DNA of 64,000 nt from Paenibacillus eucommiae (GTDB lineage: Bacteria > Bacillota > Bacilli > Paenibacillales > NBRC-103111): NCBI RefSeq assembly GCF_017874215.1, contig NZ_JAGGLB010000036.1:1-64000 (forward strand), in the 5' to 3' direction. The position numbers and the translations under genes are program-made. The notes below the pieces were generated by a model that was not told the DNA's origin, did no database searches, and saw nothing but the letters and a program-made list of their open reading frames with translations. Positions 1-7,823 of the stretch are shown one piece after another; positions within the stretch are counted from its first letter, which is position 1, and each line of letters starts with the position of its first letter.

Positions 1-85
1 TTCGACGCTCCTTAAACAAAAACTTCCTCTTCTTTCCTCTTTGACTTCTGCTTATCGCGGACAATTTTCCTTTTAGCCTACCTAA

Positions 86-274
86 GTAGTAACTGTTTTT
101 CATCGTTAAAGTGCTTGATCAATTGGAAATTTTTGTTTTAACGATGAAAAACATCATTAAAAGTCCCCTTTTCAGCTCAAAGGGGGCCAACTGGCGTATT
201 TAGCGATGAAAATCATCATTATTTCGCAGATTCGCCTGGAAATGTTTGTTTTAACGATGAAAAACATCGTTAAG
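86..274. repeat. Four-palindrome phased repeat module, copy A
   Basis: Four short palindromes of the form TTTAACGATG-N5-CATCGTTAAA lie at 88-110, 137-162, 199-222 and 249-274. Their centres (about 98, 149, 211, 262) are 51, 62 and 51 bp apart. The first copy is degenerate and lacks two bases of its left arm; the third reads GATGAAAATCATC. The middle gap (163-198) contains its own small hairpin, CCCCTTT paired with AAAGGGG. The same geometry recurs at 40990-41178 and 50352-50542. It is not a CRISPR: the units are palindromes, the gaps are unequal and no cas genes are present. Function unknown; multi-site protein binding is an inference. Confidence 0.85.
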
Positions 275-370
275 TTGATAGGCGAGCTAGCAACAACAAA
301 AAAACCAGCCCAATTCGAGGCGGGTGGGCGATAATTTTGGTTCTGATCTCCCAAAGCTGATAAATACAAA

Positions 371-402
371 AGCCGTCTAGCCAATTTTTCTGCTAGACGG
401 CT
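371..402 (-). terminator. Rho-independent terminator of the methyltransferase gene
   Basis: An 11-bp inverted repeat (AGCCGTCTAGC at 371-381, GCTAGACGGCT at 392-402) is followed, reading the minus strand, by TTTTGTATTT. It lies just beyond the stop codon of the minus-strand gene ending at 460, so it most likely terminates that gene. Confidence 0.8.
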
Positions 403-459
403 CACTCGCATGTTTCATAGCTCTCACTTGTTTCATAACTCTCACTAGTTCATAGCTAT

Positions 460-1218
460 TTACTTTTTAACAGCCACAACCCGTATGCGCCGGTAATCCA
501 TGACCCACTGGCCATTCTCGTACAGGGATGGTTTCAGCTCCGCTTCCATAAATGAGATGATATGCTGCCGCTTCTCCTCGGGCAATACACTTAATATGCC
601 GTTAGCAAAAGTACTAAGCCATTGTGCAAGCCCATCCTCGCCAGCTAGCAAGGGAGTCGGGCGGTCAAAGCAGAGCGCCAGATCGACCCGCATTTGATTG
701 CGCTCCAATAAAGATGCATACTGGCCTATACTCGGAAAATACCAAGGTAATTGCAACTGGTCCAGCACTCCAGCCGCCTGGAAGGCATTTGGCAGGCTTT
801 TCACAATGGATGCAATGTTACCATCCCCGCCAAATTCGGCAACAAAACGTCCGTTTGTACGAAGTAGGGCTGCGATAGAAGCTGCAGTGCTCTCTGCGTT
901 GGTCATCCAGTGCAGAGCTGCATTACTGAAAATGGCATCTACGGGCTCAACTGCACTGTAAAATTGTCCATCTGCATGAACAAACTGAATATGAGGATAT
1001 TTGTTGTGTGCAGTTTCAATCATTTCAGGGGAGGCATCGATGCCTGTCACCACTGCTCCCTTATCCGCTATAGCTGCTGCAAGATCACCAGTTCCACAGC
1101 CCCAATCGATAATACGTTCGCCCTGAGCAGGGTGGAGCAAGTCGATAAGAGATTCTCCGAATTGGGAGACAAAAGCCATGTCTGTATCATAATGTCGTGC
1201 ATTCCATAGTTGACTCAT
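460..1218 (-). CDS. Class I SAM-dependent methyltransferase, Tam-like
   Basis: A 252-residue cytosolic methyltransferase. The SAM-binding loop IIDWGCGTGDL sits at residues 36-46, the acidic end of strand 2 (GIDAS) at 59-63, and SNAALHWM near 97-104. The last motif and the overall length match the trans-aconitate methyltransferase / UbiE-like group, in which a short acid or small metabolite is methylated; the substrate cannot be read from sequence. A ribosome site (AGGAG, read on the minus strand) lies a few bases upstream of the ATG. The gene stands alone, with its own terminator at 371-402 and an AT-rich promoter region that includes the palindrome at 1296-1309. Family assignment is firm; the Tam name is only a nearest guess. 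Confidence 0.85.
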   Translation of the reverse strand: MSQLWNARHYDTDMAFVSQFGESLIDLLHPAQGERIIDWGCGTGDLAAAIADKGAVVTGIDASPEMIETAHNKYPHIQFVHADGQFYSAVEPVDAIFSNAALHWMTNAESTAASIAALLRTNGRFVAEFGGDGNIASIVKSLPNAFQAAGVLDQLQLPWYFPSIGQYASLLERNQMRVDLALCFDRPTPLLAGEDGLAQWLSTFANGILSVLPEEKRQHIISFMEAELKPSLYENGQWVMDYRRIRVVAVKK

Positions 1219-1295
1219 ATCGTTCGTCAGCTCCTTTAAGGGTATAGTTTATTTTTAACACAATTCTCTTTATTGAGGAAATATATAAAAGGTAT

Positions 1296-1309
1296 AACCT
1301 ATATAGGTT
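1296..1309. promoter_or_regulatory. Perfect 14-bp palindrome, possible operator
   Basis: AACCTATATAGGTT is a perfect palindrome in the AT-rich gap upstream of the methyltransferase gene (minus strand). Its position suits an operator or promoter element. No regulator is identified, so this is a sequence observation only. Confidence 0.35.
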
Positions 1310-1341
1310 ATTCTTATAAGTTGATGCTATTGGGTGAAAAA

Positions 1342-1366
1342 GAAAAACCCCTTATCAGATAAGGGG
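1342..1366 (-). terminator. Rho-independent terminator of the YdjM-like gene
   Basis: Read on the minus strand, CCCCTTAT pairs with ATAAGGGG across a short loop (1348-1366) and is followed by TTTTTCTTTTT. It lies directly downstream of the minus-strand gene ending at 1403. Confidence 0.85.
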
Positions 1367-1402
1367 CCACCACAGGTTGGACATCATTTTCAGCTTCCAC
1401 GC

Positions 1403-1909
1403 CTATAAATATCCATTCTGGTAAAAGAATACAGCAGGAATAAGTACAGTCGCGATAATAAGAAAGATACCAATCAAGGCTTCCGAAAAAGAACCGGTTT
1501 TGATTGCCATGAACTTAGGGACTAGACGGAATTTGGTTTTTATTGGCCATAAGAGTGCTACGCCCTGTTCGTTGAATAAGTCCAGAAAGGGATGCGTGGC
1601 GTAAGCAATTAAGCATGTCCAAAATAAAGGCTCTGGCAGTTGGGAAAGCAGCATAAACAATCCAAATAGAAAAAGAAAGGAATGCGTAAGCGTACGGTGA
1701 CGAACACCGACAATGCGCAGTAAAAAAGATAAAGGCATGAAAACTTTGGCCATTGTGGAGCCGGGTTTGTCGATGTCAGCCATTGGACCCGCTAAACATC
1801 CGACCATAAGCGCGGCAGCAGATTCCCATGAAACCAAAGGTTGGTTAAAATAAAGCATGACGCTCTCCGCGGCTAATAAACCCGCCAAGCTGTGAGTCTT
1901 TTGCAACAT
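1403..1909 (-). CDS. YdjM/DUF457-type membrane-bound metal-dependent hydrolase
   Basis: A 168-residue integral membrane protein with about four hydrophobic segments. It carries the signatures of the YdjM family: His6 near the N-terminus, GPMADIDKPGS at 41-51, HRTLTHS at 71-77, and HPFLDLFNEQGVALLWP at 106-122. The Asp and His residues in these motifs are the presumed metal ligands of the predicted hydrolase. Members are often induced by DNA damage, but no LexA box was recognised here. The gene is single, is terminated at 1342-1366, and is divergent from the phosphoesterase gene at 2038. Family assignment is secure; the substrate is unknown. Confidence 0.85.
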   Translation of the reverse strand: MLQKTHSLAGLLAAESVMLYFNQPLVSWESAAALMVGCLAGPMADIDKPGSTMAKVFMPLSFLLRIVGVRHRTLTHSFLFLFGLFMLLSQLPEPLFWTCLIAYATHPFLDLFNEQGVALLWPIKTKFRLVPKFMAIKTGSFSEALIGIFLIIATVLIPAVFFYQNGYL

Positions 1910-2037
1910 GACATATGCCTCCGAATTTCTTGTAAGCTGAGCAATTTATGAGGAAGAAATTTCATTATAGCAAACATATGCTCCTATTTACAACCATCTT
2001 GCTTAATTTATACTATTATATGAAGGGAGAGGATCAA

Positions 2038-2757
2038 ATGAGAGTCGCATTTATCTCGGATATACATGGAAATGCAGTCGCGTTGGATGCAGTTCTGGCA
2101 GATATACAAAACAAGCAGATAGATCAAATTTATGTGCTGGGTGACCTTTGTTACCGCGGGCCTGAGCCTAGGCGGTCTCTTGATACGATTCGCACTTTGG
2201 ATACAAAGGTGATTAAAGGAAATGCGGATGAATGGGTAGTCCGGGGTGTTCGTGAAGGCGAGGTTCCTGACAAGGCTTTGGTATTAATGAATTCCGAACG
2301 TGAGTGGACGGTTTCGCAATTAGATCCCGCAGATCTTGATTATTTGAAGGACTTGCCGACTGAGCTTCATTTGGAGATCGAAGGCGTGTCCATCAGTGCT
2401 TATCATGCGACGCCAGAAAGCTTGTTTGAAATCGTTCCAGGAAGCTCGGAAGATGCAGTTCTTCAGGCAAAGTTAATGTCAGCAGCCGATTCCACGATAT
2501 ACGTGTATGCGCATATACATAAGCCTTTTATCCGCTATATTGGCGGCAAAGTTCTCATCAATATTGGCAGCGTAGGCCTGCCCTTTGACGGTCTTGCGAA
2601 GGCATCATACGCCATTGTTGAGGTAGACCACAAACGGATAAGTACTTCAATTGAGAGGGTTGCTTACGATATTGAAAAAGTTGTGCAGTTGTATCAGGAA
2701 GTGAATTACCCCAACTCAGAAATGATGGGAAGAATTGTACGCAATGGCAGTGTGTAG
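2038..2757 (+). CDS. Calcineurin-like metallophosphoesterase (YfcE/MJ0936 type)
   Basis: A 239-residue cytosolic phosphoesterase. The two-metal centre is visible as SDIHGN (residues 7-12), GDLCYRG (35-41), GNADEW (61-66), then AYHATP and AHIHKPF in the C-terminal half, with the usual order of Asp, His, Asp, Asn and His ligands. The reading frame is open 90 bases further upstream, but that extension is hydrophobic, unlike the family. The ATG at 2038 has a strong GGGAGAGG site in front of it and gives the expected N-terminus, so it was chosen. Likely activity is phosphodiesterase or phosphatase on a small substrate or protein; the physiological target is unknown. Confidence 0.87.
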   Translation: MRVAFISDIHGNAVALDAVLADIQNKQIDQIYVLGDLCYRGPEPRRSLDTIRTLDTKVIKGNADEWVVRGVREGEVPDKALVLMNSEREWTVSQLDPADLDYLKDLPTELHLEIEGVSISAYHATPESLFEIVPGSSEDAVLQAKLMSAADSTIYVYAHIHKPFIRYIGGKVLINIGSVGLPFDGLAKASYAIVEVDHKRISTSIERVAYDIEKVVQLYQEVNYPNSEMMGRIVRNGSV

Positions 2758-2781
2758 CCGCGTGAAATAGGAGTAAAAAAA

Positions 2782-2922
2782 TTTGTAACACAAATGAAAT
2801 ACTGCTGTTATGACTTTATCATATCAATAGGCTATTATAATAAGCATGACCCCCTTTTTTAATATAAACACTTTGGACCCGGCCCCGTTGGCTGGGTCCC
2901 TTTTTTTGTGGAGTTACTGGAA
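2782..2922 (+). repeat. 141-bp direct repeat, left copy
   Basis: This segment, from TTTGTAACACAAATG to GAGTTACTGGAA, recurs at 8558-8698 in the same orientation and length with only about six mismatches. Between them lies the 5.6-kb glycan cassette. The repeat contains a small-RNA-like transcription unit (next entry). Flanking direct repeats of this size allow deletion or amplification of the cassette by homologous recombination. Confidence 0.85.
2848..2908 (+). ncRNA. Predicted small RNA, copy 1
   Basis: A TATAAT box (2836-2841) is followed by a predicted start near 2848, about 27 nt of unstructured sequence beginning GACCCCCTTTTTT, and a 10-bp terminator stem (GGACCCGGCC at 2875-2884, GGCTGGGTCC at 2890-2899) ending in T7. 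No open reading frame of sensible length is present. The C-rich 5' end could pair with Shine-Dalgarno sequences, as in other Gram-positive C-rich small RNAs (inference). Copies 2 (8624) and 3 (45235) keep the box, the C-rich 5' end and the hairpin. Confidence 0.6.
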
Positions 2923-3054
2923 AGCATATTTATAGATGTGTTTGAGGGGTACCTGGCGATCGATACCGCGGACGATGGAGAAAGCACTTTAGAATGGCTG
3001 AAAGGTACGGATACCTTGCCTGCGCCCGCTAGGAAATCTCTACTAACCAAAAGA

Positions 3055-3290
3055 AAAAGCCTTGCTGGCAGTCCGTTTGAGCTTGGTGTTCGTGTGATTC
3101 GTGCGATTGTAGCTAAAGAGAGGCTGTGGGCGGAAGAGCGGTAGCGTCCGCCTTTAAAGATTTGTTCCTACCTCCTCATCGATACCATTTAGGGAACAAA
3201 TCTTTAACAGCGGCTGGAGCCCACAGCCATTCCCTCCGCAACGCACCCAAGGCACGAACATGCACCTCAAAGGACGCCAAGCATCAGTGG
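3055..3290 (+). repeat. Long-palindrome (MITE-like) element, copy 1
   Basis: The core is an imperfect hairpin: GGCTGTGGGCGGAAGAGCGG... (3122-3168) pairs with a right arm at 3192-3228 that ends in GAGCCCACAGCC; the arms share AAAGATTTGTTCC / GGAACAAATCTTT. Weaker outer complementarity extends the palindrome to roughly 3064-3285. A homologous copy in opposite orientation lies at about 40700-40930. The open frame 2908-3144 runs into this element and does not look like a gene. No transposase is encoded. Confidence 0.7.
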
Positions 3291-3433
3291 GCAGTCCGTT
3301 TGAGCAAAAGTTAAGTGATGTAATTATTTGAATATGTATTGTATTTGTCCAAGCAAAAGGCTCTCCGATTCTATACTATAAAAAATATGCCAAATTAAAG
3401 TTCTTTTGAGATAGGGAGGGAGGAAACTGAGGT

Positions 3434-4597
3434 ATGGGTCTGGACAAACGGATTTTTTTATCTCCCCCACATATGGGTTGCGAGGAAGAGCGCCTTGTAC
3501 AAGAGGCGTTTGAATCGAATTGGATTTCACCCCTAGGTCCGCAAGTAGAGGCATTCGAAAAGGAAATGGCAGAATATGTTGGTGTAAATGGAGCTTTGGC
3601 AGTAAACTCCGGAACGAGTGCACTCCACTTAGCATTGCGGTATTTGAGGGTAGACCAAGGAGACATTGTTTTCTGTTCCACGTTCTCATTTGTTGCTAGT
3701 GCCAATCCTATAGTATATCAAGGAGCTGTTCCTGTATTCATAGACTCCGAATGTGAATCATGGAATATGTCGCCATCGGCTTTAGCAAGAGCATTTGCTC
3801 ATTATGAACGGATGGGAAAGCTGCCTAAGGCGGTGATCGTCGTTAATTTGTTCGGACAGAGTGCGGATATGTCAGCCATATTGAGGATTTGTGATCAACA
3901 TGGCGTTCCAGTTGTTGAAGATGCTGCGGAATCACTAGGGGCAACTTACCATGGAAAAGCTAGTGGAACTTTTGGGAAGTTTGGGGTCTATTCATTTAAC
4001 GGTAATAAGATCATAACGACCTCAGGCGGAGGTATGCTTGTTTCCGATGACAGGGAGGCATTAACAAAGATGCGTTTCTGGGCTTCCCAGTCCCGTGACC
4101 TGGCTGTGCATTATCAACATAGCGAACTTGGATATAATTATCGCTTGAGCAACGTCCTAGCTGCTATAGGGAGAGGACAATTAGGAGTATTGGATAAACG
4201 AATATCTGCGCGAAGGTCCATCTTTCAACGTTATTATTTAGCACTTTCCAATTTGGATGGCTTTATGTTTATGCCTGAACTTGCCAATAGCCTGCCTACT
4301 CGTTGGCTTACTGCGCTGACTGTCAACCCATTATATGCCGGGATATCCTCGGGGGAAATCATAGAAGCATTAGCTGAAGAAAACATAGAAGCGCGTCCTG
4401 TTTGGAAACCATTGCATTTGCAGCCACTATTTAAAGATTGTAAGTACTTTCCGCATACTCAGGATAAGAGTATATCTGAACAGCTCTTTAAAGATGGTCT
4501 GTGCCTGCCTTCGGGTTCCAATCTTTCGGAGGAAGACCAAGATCGAGTCATTAAATGTATACTTACAGTTATGAATTCTAGAGGTACGAAAAAGTAA
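3434..4597 (+). CDS. EpsN/PglE-like PLP-dependent sugar aminotransferase
   Basis: A 387-residue DegT/DnrJ/EryC1/StrS-family enzyme that closely resembles Bacillus subtilis EpsN over its whole length (shared LSPPHM start, NWI-PLGP, VNLFGQSA, VEDAAESLG, ARPVWKPLH). Such enzymes use glutamate to aminate a UDP-4-keto-6-deoxy sugar. Asp163 (in VEDAAES) should bind the PLP ring nitrogen, and Lys192 in FNGNKIITTSGGG forms the Schiff base. It is the first gene of the cassette, and the product of the next gene (a 4,6-dehydratase) is its natural substrate, so the pair probably makes UDP-4-amino-4,6-dideoxy-GlcNAc. The start ATG has GGGAGGGAGG upstream. Confidence 0.88.
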   Translation: MGLDKRIFLSPPHMGCEEERLVQEAFESNWISPLGPQVEAFEKEMAEYVGVNGALAVNSGTSALHLALRYLRVDQGDIVFCSTFSFVASANPIVYQGAVPVFIDSECESWNMSPSALARAFAHYERMGKLPKAVIVVNLFGQSADMSAILRICDQHGVPVVEDAAESLGATYHGKASGTFGKFGVYSFNGNKIITTSGGGMLVSDDREALTKMRFWASQSRDLAVHYQHSELGYNYRLSNVLAAIGRGQLGVLDKRISARRSIFQRYYLALSNLDGFMFMPELANSLPTRWLTALTVNPLYAGISSGEIIEALAEENIEARPVWKPLHLQPLFKDCKYFPHTQDKSISEQLFKDGLCLPSGSNLSEEDQDRVIKCILTVMNSRGTKK

Positions 4598-4622
4598 GTG
4601 CCTAAAAGGGAGACGAGTTCAT

Positions 4623-5810
4623 GTGCAGGAATTTATTAGTAATCTTATAACAAACATTCGAATTAAGTTGGCAAGCTTCGCAAAAGTTAACCGGATTCCT
4701 CTCCCGCCGAATACTCTTGATGAAATAAGTATGGAAGAAATAGTAGGAAGAGAACTGGTGAAAATGAATGCAGATAAAATTGCCGGATTTGTAAGAGGAA
4801 AGGTGATTCTAGTAACGGGTGCCGGAGGTTCGATTGGGTCTGAACTTTGCAGGCAGATTCCTGGTTTCTATCCACAGAAGTTAATATTACTTGGCCATGG
4901 TGAAAATAGCATTTTTAATATTGAAAAAGAATTAAAAATCAACCATCCCCATACGGCTATTGAATCCGTAATCGCAGACATTCAAGACAAGAAAAGACTG
5001 GAAGATGTATTTGCCCATTTTCGGCCTGCAATCATTTTTCATGCGGCAGCCCATAAGCATGTCCCTTTAATGGAGTTAAATCCTTCTGAAGCGATAAAAA
5101 ATAATGTTTTTGGAACCCGCAATGTTGCCGAGTGCGCTCTCGACTATAAAGCCGAAAGATTCGTTTACATTTCTTCGGATAAAGCAGTGAACCCCTCAAG
5201 CATCATGGGAGGAACCAAAAGACTGGCCGAATTAATGCTGCAAAGTATGGAAGGGACATCTAAAGACACGATACTGCTAACGGTTCGGTTCGGGAATGTG
5301 CTAGGCAGTCGGGGAAGCGTCCTCCCTTTGTTTACCCAACAAATCGAGGCTGGAGGGCCTGTAACAGTAACTCATCCTGATATGATCCGCTATTTCATGA
5401 CAATTCCGGAAGCTGTGCATCTTATTTTCCAATCCTGTGTGATGGCTAAGGGAGGGGAGATTTTTATACTGGATATGGGGAGACCAGTGAAAATTCTGGA
5501 TATGGCATATCGGGTCATTCGTATGTCTGGATTAACGCCGGATGAAGATATCAAAGTTGTCTACACTGGCATACGCCCCGGTGAAAAGCTGGTTGAAGAG
5601 CTGTTTACAGCCGAGGAAAAACTAAAAGCCGTCAAACACGATTCTATTTACGTTTGTGAATCCCTAGCTTTCTCAGAAGAGCACCTGCATGAAACTTTAA
5701 AGAAATTAGAAGAAATGGTTGCACATGATCCGACATTTGACCTATCCAATGAGATACGGTCCGTTATTAACCGGGTCATTCCAGGATTTAGTAAAGGAGA
5801 GATTCATTGA
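4623..5810 (+). CDS. UDP-GlcNAc 4,6-dehydratase-like enzyme, soluble form
   Basis: A 395-residue extended-SDR enzyme of the FlaA1/CapD/PglF group. Residues 1-55 replace the usual membrane helices and CoA-binding-like domain, so it is predicted to be soluble. The NAD(P) loop VTGAGGSIGSE lies at 64-74. SSDKAVNP (184-191) and IMGGTKR (194-200) give the Ser/Met/Lys active site in which Met replaces the usual Tyr, as in PglF-type enzymes; RPGEKLVEEL follows in the C-terminal part. The start is GTG at 4623, with AGGGAGACGAG upstream; the nearby ATG at 4621 is out of frame. It should supply the 4-keto sugar to the EpsN-like aminotransferase. Confidence 0.88.
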   Translation: MQEFISNLITNIRIKLASFAKVNRIPLPPNTLDEISMEEIVGRELVKMNADKIAGFVRGKVILVTGAGGSIGSELCRQIPGFYPQKLILLGHGENSIFNIEKELKINHPHTAIESVIADIQDKKRLEDVFAHFRPAIIFHAAAHKHVPLMELNPSEAIKNNVFGTRNVAECALDYKAERFVYISSDKAVNPSSIMGGTKRLAELMLQSMEGTSKDTILLTVRFGNVLGSRGSVLPLFTQQIEAGGPVTVTHPDMIRYFMTIPEAVHLIFQSCVMAKGGEIFILDMGRPVKILDMAYRVIRMSGLTPDEDIKVVYTGIRPGEKLVEELFTAEEKLKAVKHDSIYVCESLAFSEEHLHETLKKLEEMVAHDPTFDLSNEIRSVINRVIPGFSKGEIH

Positions 5811-6805
5811 TGAATAAATCGAACAAATCGAATAAATCGAATAAATTGAATATCTTATATTTTACAATCAATTGGTCTACTTTTACCTACAAACCTGATC
5901 ACTATTTCAAGTTGGAACTAGTTAAGCTGCCAGATGTCAACGTCCATTTTGTGTACGGGGAGTTCAGTAGAGGAAAAAAAGGCGGATATTTGCCGGATAT
6001 TATAAGTGAACTGGATTTCATTCCAGATTTTATCTACTTGGATGATTTCCAATCCATTAGAGGCTGTTATGGGCTCCCCAGTGGATTGAATCAGGTAAAT
6101 ATACCGAAAGGGATTTTGTTTCACGATGTCTACAGAGTCAGGGAGGATTTTCACAGCTTTGTGAAAGAGAATCACATTGACTTGGTTTTTACCCACTACC
6201 GGGACAGTTTTTCAGCCTATTTTCCTGAATTCCACAATCAAGCAAGATGGCTGCCGAATCATGTTTATGAACCGGTGTTCCACAATTATAAATTAGAAAG
6301 AACCATCAAATATTTAATGATGGGCAAAATCAACAACTATTTATATCCTCTTCGCGAAGAAATTTTCAACAACATGAATCAAATAGACGGTTTCGTTTCA
6401 CATAAACATCCGGGGTATAAATGGTTTTCGAAGAAATCCGCAAAATCCAAGTTCCTGGATGAAAACTATGCGATGGAAATTAGCCGTGCGAAAATATTTC
6501 TCACTTGTGGCTCCAAATATGATTTTGCGGTTGGCAAATACTTTGAAGTTCCAGCTTGTGGAACATTGCTGCTTGCTTCCGATTTTCCTGAACTTAGAGA
6601 CTTGGGTTTTGTCGATAAAGAAAACTTCGTGAGAATTGATAAAGATAATTTTATGGAAAGGGCCTATTATTATCTAATGCATAAAGAGGAGCGGAATCAC
6701 ATTAGAAAGAAGGGCTTTGATTTGGTTCATTCCCGGCACACTACCCGTATCAGGGTTAGAGAGTTTGTTGATGAGCTTTGGAAATATACAGGGAAAACCA
6801 GATGA
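5810..6805 (+). CDS. CgeB-like glycosyltransferase
   Basis: A 331-residue protein whose C-terminal third matches the glycosyl transferase group 1 subtype found in CgeB proteins: KYFEVPACGTLLLAS, then RIDKDNF and the closing HTTRIRVREFVDELW. The N-terminal half carries a Rossmann-like pattern and HDVY motif but is not otherwise recognised. The ATG at 5810 overlaps the upstream TGA by one base and follows an AAAGGAGAG site. The first dozen residues are a slippage-prone Asn-Lys-Ser repeat (9-nt units). CgeB proteins decorate the Bacillus spore surface; here it probably transfers the amino sugar made by the two preceding enzymes (inference). Acceptor unknown. Confidence 0.75.
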   Translation: MNKSNKSNKSNKLNILYFTINWSTFTYKPDHYFKLELVKLPDVNVHFVYGEFSRGKKGGYLPDIISELDFIPDFIYLDDFQSIRGCYGLPSGLNQVNIPKGILFHDVYRVREDFHSFVKENHIDLVFTHYRDSFSAYFPEFHNQARWLPNHVYEPVFHNYKLERTIKYLMMGKINNYLYPLREEIFNNMNQIDGFVSHKHPGYKWFSKKSAKSKFLDENYAMEISRAKIFLTCGSKYDFAVGKYFEVPACGTLLLASDFPELRDLGFVDKENFVRIDKDNFMERAYYYLMHKEERNHIRKKGFDLVHSRHTTRIRVREFVDELWKYTGKTR

Positions 6806-6836
6806 GATTGCGTCAAGAGGAGGTATGGAACATATC

Positions 6837-7823
6837 ATGACAGCCTTCAATATTCTGTTTACTAGCGTTGGTCGGAGAGTATCGTTAGTCAGATATTTTA
6901 AAGAAGTGTTGAAAGAATTGTCTTTGGACGGGAAGATCGTTACCGCTGATATGAAAAATAACGCTCCTGCTGCTTGTGTAGGAGATATTCATGAGCTGCT
7001 TCCTCATGCAACAGATCCATTCTACATTTCAAGGCTGCTGGAAATTTGTTCGCAGCATGACATCAAACTTCTGATTCCTCTGATCGACACTGAATTGCAA
7101 GTGCTTGCCGAACATCGGTTAGAATTTGAAGGGGTAGGAACGTGTGTGCTCGTAAGCTCTCCCGAGGTTACCCGCATTTGTTACGATAAGAGAAAAACAT
7201 CCGCTTTTTTTAAAAGTATACAAGTAAATACGCCCCAAACTTTGAACGGTGAGCAAATCCTATCTAATCCGCATACCTGTTATCCTCTCATGTTAAAACC
7301 GGCTAATGGGAGCGGTAGTGTGGGGGCAACAAAAATTAATAACGCTGAAGAGCTGGCTTTTTTTCTAAAATATATTCCTAACTCGATTGTGCAGGATTAC
7401 ATTGTAGGCCAGGAATATACCATCGACGTCCTGATGGACTTTCAGGGAAAAGCGCATGCGGCAGTCCCGCGTTTACGCTTAGAGACAAGAGCGGGAGAGG
7501 TTTGCAAAGGGATGACGGTCAAAGACAGTACGTTAATGACTACCGCCAAAAAAGTAGCGGAAGCTCTGCCTGGCGCCATAGGCTGCATTACTTTACAGTG
7601 CTTTGTAACAAGTGCAGGGAAGATCGTTTTTATTGAAATAAACCCGCGGTTTGGAGGAGGCGTCCCACTTTCCTTCGTTGCCGGGGCTAACTATCCTAAA
7701 GCGATTATACAATGGCTTCTAGAGAGACCCATAAGTTGGATGGATATGGACGATTGGCAGGATGGGCTTGTCATGCTGCGTTATGATGATGCATTTTTTG
7801 TTGATGTGAACAGGCAGCTATGA
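6837..7823 (+). CDS. ATP-grasp family ligase
   Basis: A 328-residue ATP-grasp protein related to the carbamoyl-phosphate-synthase-like/PylC group. After an N-terminal Rossmann-like segment (FTSVGRRVSLVRYF) come the nucleotide-binding loop KPANGSGSVGATK, a QDYIVGQEYTIDV strand, and the metal-binding EINPRFGGGVP near the C-terminus. Such enzymes join a carboxylate to an amine or thiol through an acyl phosphate. Two ATGs are possible: 6825 is one base from the AGGAGG site and 6837 is 13 bases away; 6837 is preferred. It overlaps the next gene by 4 bases (ATGA). In this cassette it may attach an acyl or amino-acid group to the 4-amino sugar, but that is inference. Confidence 0.8.
   Translation: MTAFNILFTSVGRRVSLVRYFKEVLKELSLDGKIVTADMKNNAPAACVGDIHELLPHATDPFYISRLLEICSQHDIKLLIPLIDTELQVLAEHRLEFEGVGTCVLVSSPEVTRICYDKRKTSAFFKSIQVNTPQTLNGEQILSNPHTCYPLMLKPANGSGSVGATKINNAEELAFFLKYIPNSIVQDYIVGQEYTIDVLMDFQGKAHAAVPRLRLETRAGEVCKGMTVKDSTLMTTAKKVAEALPGAIGCITLQCFVTSAGKIVFIEINPRFGGGVPLSFVAGANYPKAIIQWLLERPISWMDMDDWQDGLVMLRYDDAFFVDVNRQL

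Noticed and set aside
86..274. Repeat array resembling a CRISPR
   Set aside because: Units are palindromes in both orientations with unequal gaps, only four per cluster, and no cas genes are present.
2908..3144. 78-codon plus-strand frame after the left 141-bp repeat
   Set aside because: It starts inside the small-RNA terminator and runs into the long-palindrome element; no ribosome site or family.
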